From NCBI GenBank assembly GCA_030765065.1, contig CM060987.1, positions 77,972,333 to 78,036,332 on the forward strand: DNA of 64,000 nucleotides, read 5' to 3'. Under the pieces are notes generated by a model, which was not told where the DNA came from, made no database searches, and saw only the letters and a program-made list of their open reading frames with translations. The translations under genes were made by a program, and so were the position numbers. Within the stretch, counting starts at the first letter, position 1. Each line of letters begins with the position of its first letter. Below are positions 1-11,782 of the stretch, one piece after another. This stretch comes from Deroplatys truncata (taxonomy: Eukaryota > Arthropoda > Insecta > Mantodea > Mantidae).

Positions 1-350
1 TCTAATCCCCATATTTCTATACCGTACATCATTTTTGCCTCCACAACCATCTCAAAAACTTTTTCCAGCCATTTAACATTTATATTAGGTACTTTATATT
101 TGCAGCTTCTAATTGCTGCCATCGCCCCTTTACCTTTTGCCAATGCAAACTTCTTTTGTTTCTCCCATTTATTACCTCCATCTATTTTTACTCCTAAATA
201 GATACAGTCACGCCCCTGTAATCTTTATTCTCTCCCTTCCACTTTTCATATTTGCTTAATTTTCCCCCCTTTTTGAATACCACAATCTGTGTTTTCTCTT
301 GATTCACTTTTAACCTCCATTCTTTACAATATACATCAATTGCTATCTAA
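1..350 (-). pseudogene. Non-LTR retrotransposon family A, C-terminal RT-protein fragment (copy 1)
   Basis: Bases 1-205 are nearly the same sequence as 6,081-6,270, which lies inside a better preserved reverse-transcriptase relic on the same strand. This is therefore a second copy of that element, cut by the window edge. It keeps about 100 bases (roughly 215-320) that are deleted in the 6.2 kb copy. The similarity ends at about 350, where an unrelated plus-strand non-LTR fragment starts. The piece corresponds to the region after the RT catalytic motif. No intact frame remains. Confidence 0.7.
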
Positions 351-361
351 GGCTGTACAAA

Positions 362-652
362 ACCTTAGCAAGACCTGTGTTATGCTATGACAGTCAGGTT
401 TGGACCCTAAAGAGAAGAGATAGAAATAGAATGACTGCTGCAGAGATGAAGTTCATGCGAATGACTGCTGGTTATAGTAAATGGGATGTAAAAAACAATG
501 AGTTTATTTTACAAGAGCTGAAGGTGCTACCAGTCCTGGAATACATACATTACCAGAACAACTGCAGACAACATCTGCATAAAATAAACTCGGAACACAT
601 TCCCAAAGCTGTAATGCAATACTTCCTAGGGGAAACATCACTCATCCTCTGA
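362..652 (+). pseudogene. Non-LTR retrotransposon family B, extreme C-terminus of RT protein
   Basis: About 95 codons are open on the plus strand. They read like the C-terminal tail typical of arthropod 'endonuclease-reverse transcriptase' proteins: a YDSQVWTLKRRD block, then AAEMKFMRMTAGYS, then EFILQELKVLPVLEYI, then HLHKINSEHIPKA. This tail lies downstream of the RT domain and is retained in 5'-truncated insertions. The frame stops at 652 and is followed at once by a TGAATGAATGATTGAA tract, which looks like the simple-repeat 3' tail of RTE-like elements. There is no methionine start, as expected for a truncated copy. The superfamily is sure; the RTE-like assignment is inference. Confidence 0.65.
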
Positions 653-659
653 ATGAATG

Positions 660-960
660 ATTGAATTTTTTTTTTATTTATGGACACTCTTTAACTACTA
701 TGGTTCTTAGCATCCCATTCTATATTGGACCTTGAAAGACCAGAAATTTTGCTCAGAGGCCACTTTATCAGACATGAGGTTCTTTTACATGCCTAAATCT
801 ACAACACAGGATCACTGACTTTACTTCCCTTCCGAAGGAAGCCATGCTAAGGATTTTATGCCCAAAAGCATTCAGTGCTTTTTGCTGGGTTTGAACCCGT
901 GATCTCGGAAACTAGAGGCAAGCATGACATCACCAGACCATGGAGGATGGTTCTTGTCCT
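660..960 (-). mobile_element. tRNA-derived SINE, family 1 (copy 1)
   Basis: Read on the minus strand, the head at 960-885 has a tRNA-like A-box region (TGGTCTGGTGATG) and a good B box (GGTTCAAACCC at about 890-900). The body contains CATGGCTTCCTTCGGAAGG and ends in an AT-rich tail. The body matches the copy at 4,055-4,300 in opposite orientation, which shows it is an interspersed repeat. Pol III promoter boxes plus a shared body support a SINE; the family name is unknown. Confidence 0.6.
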
Positions 961-1301
961 CTGGGGGAGAGGCATCTTGAAATTATGTTCAAAAATTGAA
1001 AAAGATCATAATTTTTGTGCTAACAATAATCCATGAACCATATAGCTTTAAATTCGAGTCTTCATTTTTCTGTCCATGATTTTGTGAATCACATGATTAT
1101 GATCGTGGGCAGTGAGCCTAACCACACTAAATGCCCAACTGATGGCTATGTCATATTTTAGTATATCATAACATTTGGTTTTCTAATTGCAAATAATGGC
1201 ACTAAAACGAAGTTGTATTCTTTTCCTTTTTGTTCTTAGAACTATGTTGGCAAACTAAACAAGTAAATATCTAATATTTGCTTTGTATTTTGTGAACATC
1301 A

Positions 1302-1650
1302 TTGGTGAATACAATCGGAATGGTGCTTCTGAATTGGTTTCTTTTCAAGCTGAGTAAGATATACAACCATGTTATCCGATGGAGATGCCAAAACTCACAA
1401 TATGGGACTGATAAGGAAGAATATCTAAATCATATCTCTAAAAGACAGGAACAGGCTAAGAAATTTGGTGAAAAAAGTAAAAGGAGAAGCATTAGGGGTG
1501 GAGAAGGTGCTTTGAAAGAAGAAATGATTACTAAGTTGTGTAATTATCATCAAAGTGCAAACAAGAACAATGTGCTTAATGTAACTTAAATGAAACAAGC
1601 TGTTTATGCAAACATTAAGCGATTGTACCTCCACTAATAAAAACCAAATA
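1302..1650 (+). pseudogene. Possible Mutator-like transposase-domain protein relic
   Basis: About 95 codons include CQNSQYGTDKEEYLNHISKR, then KKFGEKSKRRSIRGGEGALK and EEMITKLCNYHQSA. This resembles the part of arthropod Mutator-like transposase-domain proteins that reads roughly 'CxxHVQKRxGxxLRxLKKxxK...GGxGxLTDxxIxxLQNYYG'. A stop at 1,589 interrupts the frame, after which similar sequence may continue (MKQAVYANIKRLY). There is no recognisable catalytic domain and no inverted repeats were seen. The assignment is from memory of the family pattern and is tentative; a non-TE origin is possible. Confidence 0.35.
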
Positions 1651-2350
1651 AGTATTTTTAAATCATAACGTTTGGTTAACATAAAAAGCCAATGAATATA
1701 TCTACTCTAATGAGTAGGTTTAATTGTATATACAAAGATCCCTGCAGGAGAAAATTCAACTCACTACCAAAATTTACAGGCCTATTAAGTTACTAGTAAC
1801 ATTAAATCTGGGCATTTTGAAAGGGGGGTTGCAGTACCCCTTGGAAATTAATAAGTTTACTGTATAGTGAATTACTGACTATTAGACTATTATTTAATTC
1901 TGATGCAATGAACAATTTAATTTTATTCACATTTTCAATAAAAAAATGTCAATAATGAATACACTCTTTTCAAAGTATTAGTACGGTACTAATTATTGTT
2001 GTCAACAATGGTTCTGCACCAACAGTTATAATATTTCTATTTTTGTATTTTTACAGTTTATTTGAAGTCGATGAGAACTCTTACTGATAAAGATTGAAAG
2101 ATAAGTGGCATATAAAAATACAAACCTGTCATATGATAATGTAATGAACATGATGCTTATTGTATACAACTATGATATGCGGCTGGCAGCATGGTGTCTT
2201 ATATAAGGGAAAAGTGAGCCTTCAGCTATGTACTTGCAGACTAGAATTATGAGTAGCATTATATTCTGACCTACAATAGATTATTGTTTTAGCTATAACT
2301 TTCCCCTTGCACATTGTTATTTCATTCAGTTGTAGCCTAATATAAAAAAA

Positions 2351-3272
2351 TCTGATGTGTTACACTCACATGACTTTCTCTACTCTTGTACAAACTATCT
2401 TTACAAACCTTATTCTCCATATGCTTCTTGTTCATCGCGATATCGAGATGTTAATCTTATTGCTAATTTTCTTGTAGCTGCAAGGGGAATTGGTAGGCTT
2501 TAAGCAATAGTCAAATATTTTAAGAGCTGGTTGCTATGTCAAGTATTCCACTCTCTTTGCATTACCAGGACAAACAAAAAATTAATTATGAATTCCCATT
2601 TGGGAAAAAGTATAAGTATTGAAAAATTTAAGGGAATAACAAGCAATATCTCAAAAATGATTCACTCAACAAACAAAATGCATATGATGTAAATTGTGTA
2701 TTTTAACGCGATCTACATCTTTTGTGTAGTAAAAGTTTGTCTATCTCTTATAGTTTATCAGTTATGCAAAAGTCGTTCACAATGAAGAATACTTTTGGAG
2801 ACATTCCCAGAAAATTCGAGATAGGTATACAATTCATTTGCCATAAAAATGTCTTAAATTTATGGTATTTTATTCAAAGTTTTTAGAGCCATTTTTAAGA
2901 AAATTAAACATTTCGAAAAATGTTCTATGTAAAGGGTAATCTGGGGTGGGGGGATTTTGTTGAAAACTTCATGTTGCATCTCTAGAAGATACTGAACCTA
3001 AATACCAAGTTTGGTGTTTCTGTGACTGTTCATTTCTGAGTTATGCTGTTCTCTCACACACGCATGCACGCATACACGCACGCACACGCACACGCGCACG
3101 CGCACACACACACGCACACACGCACACACGCGCACACGCGCACGTTTCCAAAAATGCTTTATATGCATTCAGTGCACCTCAAAACATGTATTTCCTGTGA
3201 AATCTCGGTATCGAATTTTTGGGTGGAATGCAATACTTCCCCTACTTACTATATGTAGTAGAGAAAGTAAAA
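2351..3272 (-). mobile_element. NAR1 repeat copy 1 (non-autonomous, subterminal inverted repeats, internal microsatellite)
   Basis: This is the first of six copies of the same ~0.85-0.97 kb repeat in the window. The left end reads TCTGATGTGTTACACTCACA and is followed by TGACTTTCTCTACT; the right end is AGTAGAGAAAGTA. CTTTCTCTACT and its complement therefore form subterminal inverted repeats. The left end can also fold as a short hairpin (ATGTG/CACAT). An alternating CA/CG tract at 3,055-3,144 occupies the slot that carries a microsatellite in every copy. No coding capacity is seen. Strand is set with the hairpin end as 3'. The architecture resembles Helentron-derived HINE/DINE-1 elements; that classification is inference. 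Confidence 0.75.
3055..3144. repeat. Alternating CA/CG purine-pyrimidine tract
   Basis: About 90 bases of strictly alternating purine and pyrimidine (CACGCA and CGCGCA mixtures) sit inside NAR1 copy 1. Such tracts can adopt Z-DNA under negative supercoiling. The predicted proteins through it are repeat artefacts. Confidence 0.9.
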
Positions 3273-3849
3273 ATGTAGTCAGTAGTAATATGTCATGCTT
3301 GTTTAACTTTCTCAGTGCTAATGAATAAAAGTAAGCTAAAATTAATAAGATGGATATAATGTGTAGCTTTAAATGCCAAAAAACAAGGGATAGTGCAGAA
3401 AACAGTAATTTACCAGTAAATCAAATTGTGGATCGTGTTAGTGAATCTGAAAATGAAGAACATGATGCTAGATCATCACAGACAGGAAAAAGTGGTACCG
3501 GTACTGGATCAACATAGGTAAATTCTACAGAACACTGCCTCTACTGGGAAATCCAGAAGAATATTATCTCTTTTTATTCCATACTTGGAATCCTTGACAT
3601 AGTCATTGAAACTCAATTTTCAGAAAACAATATCTTAATTATTGTAATTCTTACTTCATCCAGCAAATATGAAGTCTTGAATTACCTCAAGTTTGGTGAT
3701 ATTGTCAAGAAAATACAAGAATTCTATAATGTAAAGAATTTTGTCAGAATCTAAATGTTGGTTTGTCTCTTGGCAAAATAAGCCTGAAAAAGCTGCAGAC
3801 TCCACTTAATTCAACTTTTTGAGGAAATAAAATTATTTCTCCCATCTGT

Positions 3850-3995
3850 ATCTAAAATAATCAATATAGCACTGACTTTATCACTGCAACATGCACAGTT
3901 GAGAGATCCTTCAGCATACTGCGCCAGGTGTAGACCTGATTGTGACCAACAATGGGTGATGGTAGATTAGAGATGGACATTGCAAGCTAAGCATT
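3850..3995 (+). pseudogene. hAT transposase C-terminal dimerisation-region relic
   Basis: The plus strand at 3,871-3,930 reads TDFITATCTVERSFSILRQV. This matches the conserved hAT dimerisation block (pattern 'PxTxxTAERSFSxLRRxK') and ends in a stop where the family continues. Just downstream, MGDGRLEMDIAS resembles the following 'MxxERLNGLAxxxIH' block. Upstream sequence back to about 3,540 may belong to the same gene but is too decayed to confirm. The relic lies directly before a SINE copy. Confidence 0.6.
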
Positions 3996-4054
3996 CATTG
4001 GGAATGAGTAATAGCGCAGCTCTCATATTTTATAGAGAAAGTCATAGGTGCCTT

Positions 4055-4300
4055 TTTTGTCATCTTCCATGGTGTAGTGGTTACCATGATAATGGATTTT
4101 TTGGGCATAAAAATCCTTAGCATGGCTTCCTTCGGAAGGGAAGTAAAGCTGGTGGTCCCACATTGTAGATTTATGGCACATAAAAGAACCTTAAGCTTGG
4201 TAAAAAGGCCTCTGAGCAAAATTACCGGTTTTTAATGCCCAATATAGAATGGGACACTAAGAACCACAGCAGTTAAACAGTATCCATAAACAAAACTCAA
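4055..4300 (+). mobile_element. tRNA-derived SINE, family 1 (copy 2)
   Basis: The plus strand starts with a tRNA-like A box (CCATGGTGTAGTGGTTACCATG). The body has CATGGCTTCCTTCGGAAGG and CAATATAGAATGGGACACTA, shared in inverse orientation with 690-850. This copy has lost the B-box portion that copy 1 keeps, so it is internally deleted. The A box is close to those of tRNA-Glu/Asp-type genes. Confidence 0.6.
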
Positions 4301-5540
4301 TTTAATTTTTTTAAAGCCTTTGGTAGGTCACAGAAGGTCACAGTTCATATTTAAAGACCAAGGTAATGTGTATACCAAAATTATATTTTAAAATGTTATT
4401 GATAAATTTATAATAAGTAATTAGTTTTAAATAGGGTTGCCTGATTTTCTCTGTTGTTACTGCATGTATAAGGTCTACTGTTAAAATGCATAAGAATGAA
4501 TGACCCTTATCTTTATTTAGCAAAATTATACAGTTATCCATAAAAACACTTCAACAAATATAACATATTTTTTACAATTTTTTACAGAATAATGAACTAA
4601 TATTGTTTGACTGCAAAGTCCCCCCCCCAAATAAAGTCTCCTAACACCCATATAATTAAATAAAGTTTACATTCATGAATTTAATAATTAATATTAAAAT
4701 TTGCTGTTCATAATCCTTGCAATGCAGTTTATTGTTTTTCATAGATTTAACAATGTTAATTAGATTTGCACAACATAGAAAGAAAGTTAAAAAGAGCCAA
4801 TTGTATAGCATTGTACATAAATAAGATATTTGTTTTCATTTTCTTAGGAATGAAATACTACTGTATCAACATTAAGAAAAGAATTGACATTTTGCCCAAA
4901 GAAGCAATATTACTTAACTCTATTTATATTTCATTCATATGTAGACTTTATCTCTTGTATTCTAATAGTTAACCAAAGATATCGTGACCACCATAATGCA
5001 AAAAGAGCATTTTGTATACCTATTTGGAATTAGCCAATGTTATATCTAAATTTTATAGGTTAATTCATATATGTTCATATTTTTATTTTATTTATTTACT
5101 GTACTAAGAGATTTACAATTTGAGTGTCTACTGAACTTTGACCCTGACCACTCATTCTGTAGACAATCACTACAGTTTATCTACATTTTACAATTTCCCG
5201 TCCATAAATTATCTTGCTTCAGTTTTTCATGTCCCATTTCCACGTGTTTTTCACTTGTCACTTAGTGATTACTTTACCATCACACATTCACCATAGTTTT
5301 CCATTCAAAGTAAGATACACTACCTCTTACTTTTCTCTATCCACTGTCCAAAGCCATTTATTTTTGACTTTACACAAAAACTGCCCAAAGCTCCTAGCGT
5401 CCTTGCACATCATTTTGATTAAAAGTGTATTTCTATCCCCCTTCAAACACTTCTTTTTAATAAATTTCTTCTCCAATTTTCTGTTCCTTGGCACTTAAAT
5501 ACTATGTATTCAATGCCTTCATTACTACCGCATATTGGAC
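4300..5540. other. AT-rich DNA without recognised features
   Basis: There is a poly(C) run at 4,620-4,630 and several short open frames with no recognisable domain. I see no gene, RNA gene or repeat structure here. Confidence 0.5.
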
Positions 5541-7010
5541 ATTGGTTTTAAGGAATACCCTGTCTTAACCCTCTTAGCCTCCATGCTCCGGTTCTTACCC
5601 ATGCAAGAGATTCTCTCTCTTCTTTATTTACCATGTCTATATATTTTTCCCTACCCCATGTGTTTTTCATTGGTCTATAACAAACCAATGAGCTCTTTTC
5701 GGCAATGTCACTGAACATGTTTTGTATTTCTATATCTTCCAGTCTTTTCCTTGCCTTTTTCCAAAACTTTTTCACATTATCTTCTCTCCTTCTCCACATG
5801 TCTCCTAACCCATTTTTTTCCAAAATATTCCATAAATTACTTACCCATCCATCATTCATTAAACTATTCTCTTGGTATTCTATACATTGTCTTAACACAT
5901 TACTTTTTCCTAAATTTATAGTTCTGAACCAAAATTTCAAAGCTCTTTCCATTATCTCCCCCTTAGTCGCCACCCTGCCCATCTCTAATTGCGCTACCTG
6001 TCTTACAATTGCCTTCGGTAACCCTAGTATTCCTCTACAAAACATCCTGTACACCTCATCTATACTTTCACATCCTCTATCTAATCCCCATATTTCTCCA
6101 CTATACATCTCATAAACTTTTTCCAGCCATTAACATTTATATTAGGTACTCTATATTTGCAGCTTGTAATTGCTGCCAATGCCCCTTTACCTTTTACCAA
6201 TACAAACTTCTTTTCTTTCTCCCATTTATTACCTCCATCTATTTTTACTCCTAAATAAATACAGTCATGCTACAACACACATCAATTGCCTGTAATGATT
6301 GTTTTAAACCACTTACTGTAATAGATCCTACCACTAGATCATCTGCAAAAAGAAGTCCTGGGATTTGGTTGTTGTTAATTTCTAGTAAGACATCATCTAC
6401 GTATAAATTAAATAAAACTGGGCTTAACTTATATCCTTACCTGAGGCCTTTCTTTTGTTGAATTTCTCTTGTTACACAGCCTGTCTCCACCCTTACACAG
6501 AAAGTGTTCTCAAAATACAAAGCTTTAAGAATATTTACCAATTGCTAACTTACTCCCTTACACAATAATTTATGCCACAGAAATTGTATCTCAGTTCGGT
6601 CATAAGCTTTCTCTAAGTCTACAAAAGCCATATACAATTTACCCCTTTTTTCTTTTAAATATTTGTCTGCCAATGTTTTTATAATAAATAAATTATCAGT
6701 TGTTCTCCTTCCCTTGCGAAAGCCCATCTGGAATTCCGAAAGGATATTATATTCTTCAACCCAAATTTGTAGTCTAGTCGCCAAAATGCCCACAAAAAGT
6801 TTTCTTATATTAGATAGTAATGCAATACCTCTGCAGTTGTTAGATTTATTGACATTACCCTTGCCTTTATATATAGGATGGATGATAGCTTCCCTCCATC
6901 ATTTAGGTACATAACCCTTTCTAATAATTACATTAAATAAATCTAATAAAATATTCACTCTTCCTGTTTCAGTACACCACTCCTTAAGGAACTCTGTTGG
7001 GAGGGTTAGT
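5540..7010 (-). pseudogene. Non-LTR retrotransposon family A, reverse transcriptase relic (copy 2)
   Basis: Read from 7,010 downward, the minus strand encodes a decayed RT. It has an N-terminal PTEFLKEWCTETGR block, then WREAIIHPIYKGKGN, then RGIALLSNIRKLF. Next come FQMGFRKGRRTTDNL (~6,710) and MAFVDLEKAYD (~6,620), the region of the first catalytic Asp. LSPVLFNLYVDDVLL (~6,400) and the FADDL catalytic motif (~6,332-6,349) follow. The last 186 codons (5,548-6,108) are the C-terminal region, ending in ESLAWVRTGAWRLRGLRQGIP. Frameshifts and a ~100 bp deletion near 6,270 break the frame. Endonuclease and 5' parts are absent. Copies at 1-350 and 20,560-20,765 belong to the same family. Confidence 0.85.
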
Positions 7011-7060
7011 ATGTTTATGTTAGTGTTAATATGTTCATATTCAGGTTAGTTCATATATAT

Positions 7061-7069
7061 GTGTGCGCA

Positions 7070-7111
<42 letters not shown>

Positions 7112-7203
7112 CATGTGTGTGCGTGTGCGTGTGCGCGTGCGCGTGCGCGTGCGTGTGCGTGTGCGTGTGTGTGTGCGTGCGCGTGCGCGTGCGTGCGTGT
7201 GAG
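7061..7203. repeat. (TG)n/(CG)n alternating tract, Z-DNA-prone
   Basis: About 140 bases of almost uninterrupted alternating purine-pyrimidine start as pure (TG)n and become TGCG/GCGC-rich. The tract lies just beyond the 5' end of the family A RT relic and is not inside a NAR1 copy. Confidence 0.9.
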
Positions 7204-7468
7204 TGGGTGTATAAACCTCAATTATAAGTAAATCAATTAAGAAAAGTAGCTTGCTGGGTTTTAACTTGTAGATGCTTTGTTATGAACCTCAGTCATTTCT
7301 AATGTGTTTTACCCAATACTACAATCATTTGTGTCAGTATTTATTCTTTATTTTAACATAGTAAGAATATATCTGTTCATTCTTGTTTGTACTTCCAAAT
7401 ATGTTGTACGGAAATCTAGACCTAAATATCAGTATAAACTATGCTCCCTTCACTTGTCTTTAGTTTTG

Positions 7469-7607
<139 letters not shown>

Positions 7608-7699
7608 TCATCAAAAACCTTTCAATTTGATGACTACTGAAAATATTCAGTGCTATAGTCTTGCTGTTGCTGCATATAATGATGAAATTTAATCTCTTA

Positions 7700-9828
7700 A
7701 AACTATGGAAGTATAATAAAAAAGTTTATCTTCAATTTTCAACAATGTATACAGTATTTTAGCAGTAATGAGTATGAACAAACTAAAGGTGCATTCTTAA
7801 TTACTCAGTACTGGATTGGTTTAGTTGTCACATCATATGCTTACATTTAACTAATATGCATCTTAATTATTTTGTATGATATGTATTTAGTATATAGCAA
7901 CATAGCAATATATTATATGGAGTAGGTGTTAAACTAAACCTAATCCCTGTAGAAAATGTTTATATCTGTCTTCATTTATGAGTATAAATTTATTTCTAGT
8001 ATATTACTAATATGATGAACGCTTTGTTCAATGTACATTGAAATCCTAACAAAAAAATGTATCATTACAATTAGGATGGCTGAAAACAGGAAAAGATATA
8101 AAAAAACGAAATATTTTTAAAAAGGCAAATTTTTATAATTTTTATTATATAATGACTCCTATTATAAAAGCGATGAGCAGTATAAGCACTTTAAAAAGTA
8201 GGTCTTAGTAAATACAAATCACTAGAGTATGTTGTATAAGTATTGGTTATATATATAATAAAATATATAGTTTGATATAGACCAAATTATTACTATTTTT
8301 ACATTAGGACAGTCTATTTGAAATTGTTATTTGCATGTTGAAACATTTAAAACTGCACACAATCTTTAAAATGGTATTATCCTATATGTACCTATTAAAA
8401 AATCTGTTGCAAGTATCTATTTCTTGAGACTTATGCTTAATATAGATAAAAGCAAGAGTTATACTGCCATTATATCTGGTAATGAAACTAGTATATTTCT
8501 CCAAGTAAATAAAATTTTACATGTAAAAAAGCCTTCTGCGGCATTCATATTAAAAAAATTTCCCCATAGTATTTACTTGCTTAGATAAGCACTTTTATCT
8601 TCTTTCTTTCTCAAGGTTTTGAATGTTCTAAGATGATATTCCACCATCCTATCTACTATCATGCTTAATGTATAAATAGATGTATGTTCTGATCTTTGCC
8701 TTATTTAATACCAAGGAATAGTTGAAATTAACTCTCAAGAAATCATTAATGCTGTAATGCATGATTCTATTAGAAAAGTAGGTTTTAAGCATTATGTTTA
8801 TTAAAACAAAACAGATATGGAACTTCATAACATCAAAAAACAGGATTGATCCAATAACTTACTGCTGAATAAACAATAAGTTTGCATTACAGATGCCAAT
8901 GATTTTATGTATTTGAGGATTAAAAGTCTTCTCATAGAATTAAGCAAAAAAGAATGTAAAAAACTACTTAAATGACCATTTCTGTGTTGACTTAAAGCTG
9001 ACACTTTATTGTTTTATATGCAGAATGAAATGAAATGAAAGGCTGAATTAATGGTATGCTTGCAAAAAAGGTATACAGAGAAAAGAAGTAAAATAATATT
9101 TGTTTACAAATTAACCCTATGCCAATCACATTTTATTCTAATACAATTGGTTGCATGGTGTCTAAATAGTACTAAAGGCTTTTCTATAGTTAACAAATTT
9201 ATTTTCATATAGTAACAACAGTAATGACAAATTCTCAAGTAGAAAATAAATATTTTTTTCATCCAGAAAGGTGCTTAGGGAAGTTATAGAAAATAAGGGC
9301 CAAAAAGTTGCAGAAGAAAAATCACATTTGGCAATTCTTAGCTGCAATGTAAGTGACAGTGCTTAAAAGCTCTGCATCAATATCACTACCCTATTGTTCT
9401 TATCTTCAAATCTTACATCTAGTTATTCTTTGTCAAAGTTACCAGACCACAATAAGAGGAGAGCCAATTTTATCTAAGTCACTGGAATTGGCAGAATATA
9501 AAATATTGCAGACAGCTTCTTAATTCGCAAATAAGACAATGAAAGAAAGGAAGGCACTGAATTCAGTAGCCTTTTAGATACATATTGCACAAAATGGTAT
9601 TGGAAAACAATAAACATGAAGCTGGTGCTTCATGGATGCAGCTTAACAAATGCATTGCTATATTTCTTCTGAAATATATATTTATTTTGAACAGATATTA
9701 CAAACCGTTACACAAAATCTTTAAAGTTAACAAAGTTGTATAAAAATATTATTCAGAGAAAAGTAAACTTGACAGTATCAATTAACATTATGTAATTTTG
9801 TGCTTACATAAATTAAAGCAGTATACTT
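7700..9828. other. AT-rich DNA without recognised features
   Basis: Only scattered AT-rich sequence, poly(A) and poly(T) runs and short random frames are visible. Confidence 0.5.
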
Positions 9829-10533
9829 GTGAGTGAGTGAGTGAGTGAGTGAGTGAGTGAGTGAGTGAGTGAGTGAGTGAGTGAGTGAGTGAGTGAGTGA
9901 GTGAGTGAGTGAGTGAGTGAGTGAGTGAGTGAGTGAGTGAGTGAGTGAGTGAGTGAGTGAGTGAGTGAGTGAGTGAGTGAGTGAGTGAGTGAGTGAGTGA
10001 GTGAGTGAGTGAGTGAGTGAGTGAGTGAGTGAGTGAGTGAGTGAGTGAGTGAGTGAGTGAGTGAGTGAGTGAGTGAGTGAGTGAGTGAGTGAGTGAGTGA
10101 GTGAGTGAGTGAGTGAGTGAGTGAGTGAGTGAGTGAGTGAGTGAGTGAGTGAGTGAGTGAGTGAGTGAGTGAGTGAGTGAGTGAGTGAGTGAGTGAGTGA
10201 GTGAGTGAGTGAGTGAGTGAGTGAGTGAGTGAGTGAGTGAGTGAGTGAGTGAGTGAGTGAGTGAGTGAGTGAGTGAGTGAGTGAGTGAGTGAGTGAGTGA
10301 GTGAGTGAGTGAGTGAGTGAGTGAGTGAGTGAGTGAGTGAGTGAGTGAGTGAGTGAGTGAGTGAGTGAGTGAGTGAGTGAGTGAGTGAGTGAGTGAGTGA
10401 GTGAGTGAGTGAGTGAGTGAGTGAGTGAGTGAGTGAGTGAGTGAGTGAGTGAGTGAGTGAGTGAGTGAGTGAGTGAGTGAGTGAGTGAGTGAGTGAGTGA
10501 GTGAGTGAGTGAGTGAGTGAGTGAGTGAGTGAG
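9829..10533. repeat. (GTGA)n microsatellite, 705 bp, uninterrupted
   Basis: About 176 consecutive GTGA units show no interruption that I can see; every full 60-base line from 9,841 to 10,500 is identical. The minus strand gives an open frame of alternating SLTH residues, which is a repeat artefact. The flanks are unremarkable AT-rich DNA. Perfect arrays of this length are unusual for tetranucleotides and also vulnerable to assembly length error. Confidence 0.98.
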
Positions 10534-10717
10534 AACTGAAAAATAAGAAGAAAACTAGAATGAAATCTTTGGAAGGATATTTAAATACTTTCATTAATTG
10601 AAATTTTCATATGCAGCATATGCTCTACAATAAAAATATTTGTTCACCTTTGTGAGTCAATGTGTTGCAGATTAATTATTATTGCAATCAACAGTACAAT
10701 CAAGATTTTTATTTCAG

Positions 10718-10853
10718 TAGAAATTGACGGTGTCTGCTCCTCGACGGGCCTCTGACGCCAGGCACCCGCTTGTAAGTCCTGGGGGGTGTAAGTCCTACAT
10801 CAGAGGAGGGTAAACAGATAATGAATGAATGAATGAATAGAAATTGACGTTGT
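10718..10853 (+). mobile_element. Short retroposon insertion with 16 bp target-site duplication and (GAAT)n tail
   Basis: A GC-rich 104 bp insert (10,734-10,837) is flanked by TAGAAATTGACGGTGT (10,718-10,733) and TAGAAATTGACGTTGT (10,838-10,853). The two flanks differ at one base. The insert ends in (AATG)4-like sequence at the right flank. A duplication of this length next to a simple-repeat tail is the signature of target-primed reverse transcription, so this is the 3' stub of a non-LTR element or a SINE. A similar GAATGAATGA tail follows the family B fragment at 652. Confidence 0.8.
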
Positions 10854-10925
10854 ATACTTTAAAATGAAATTCCCTTTTAAGCCCTTTTATTTGTTTTAAG
10901 AGAATCAAAATGTTTATTATGTCTT

Positions 10926-11780
10926 TATACTTTCTCTACTACATATAGTAAGTAGGGGAAGTATTGTATTCCACCCAAAAATTTGATACCAAGATTTCAC
11001 CAGAAATATATATGTTGAGACCCCCAACATATATCCAAAGAGAATCCAAAAAAAGCATTTTTGGAAACATGTCCGTGTGTGTCTGTATGTGTGTCTGTGA
11101 ACAGCATAACTCAGAAACAAAGTTGGATAAACACCAAACTTGGTATTTAGGTTCAGTATCCTCCAGAGATGTGACACAAAGGTTTTCAAGAAAATCCTTC
11201 CCACCCCAGATTACACTTTACATGGAACATTTTTCGAAAATTTTAATTTTCTCAAAAATGGCCCTAACGATATTGATTAAAATATCATATATTTAAGATA
11301 TTTTCATGACAAATGAAATATATATCTCGAATTTTCTGGGAATGTCTCCAAAAGTATTCTTCATTCTGAATGACTTTTGCATAACTGGTAAACCATAAGA
11401 GATAGACAAAATTTTACTACACAACAAAATGTAGATCGGGTTAAAATACACAATTTATGTCAGATACATTTTTTGTTGGGTGAACCATTTTCGAGGTATT
11501 GCTTGTTATTCCCTTAAATTTTCCAATACTAATACTTTTTCTCAAATTCGTTATTAATTTTTTTTATGTCCTGCACATACAAGGAGAAGGAATGCGCCAC
11601 ATAGCAACCAGCTCTTAAAAGATTTGACTATCGCTTAAAGTCTACCATATTCTCCTTGCACCTATAAGAAAATTAGCAATAAGATTACCATGTCGATTAA
11701 CATGAAGCATATGAAGAATAAGGTTTGTAAAAATAGTTTGTACAAGAGTAGAGAAAGTCATGTGAGTGTAACACATCAGA
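10926..11780 (+). mobile_element. NAR1 repeat copy 2
   Basis: It begins TACTTTCTCTACTACATATA and ends AGTAGAGAAAGTCATGTG followed by AGTGTAACACATCAGA. This is the reverse orientation of copies 1, 4 and 6. The microsatellite slot (11,071-11,100) holds a short GTGTGTCTGTATG tract. Internal blocks such as CACCAAACTTGGTATTTAGG and CCACCCAAAAATTTGATACC are shared with the other copies. It abuts copy 3 with almost no spacer. Confidence 0.8.
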
Positions 11781-11782
11781 TT

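Noticed and set aside
9788..10594. 268-codon frame of alternating SLTH residues
   Set aside because: It is the translation of the GTGA microsatellite and has no independent coding evidence.
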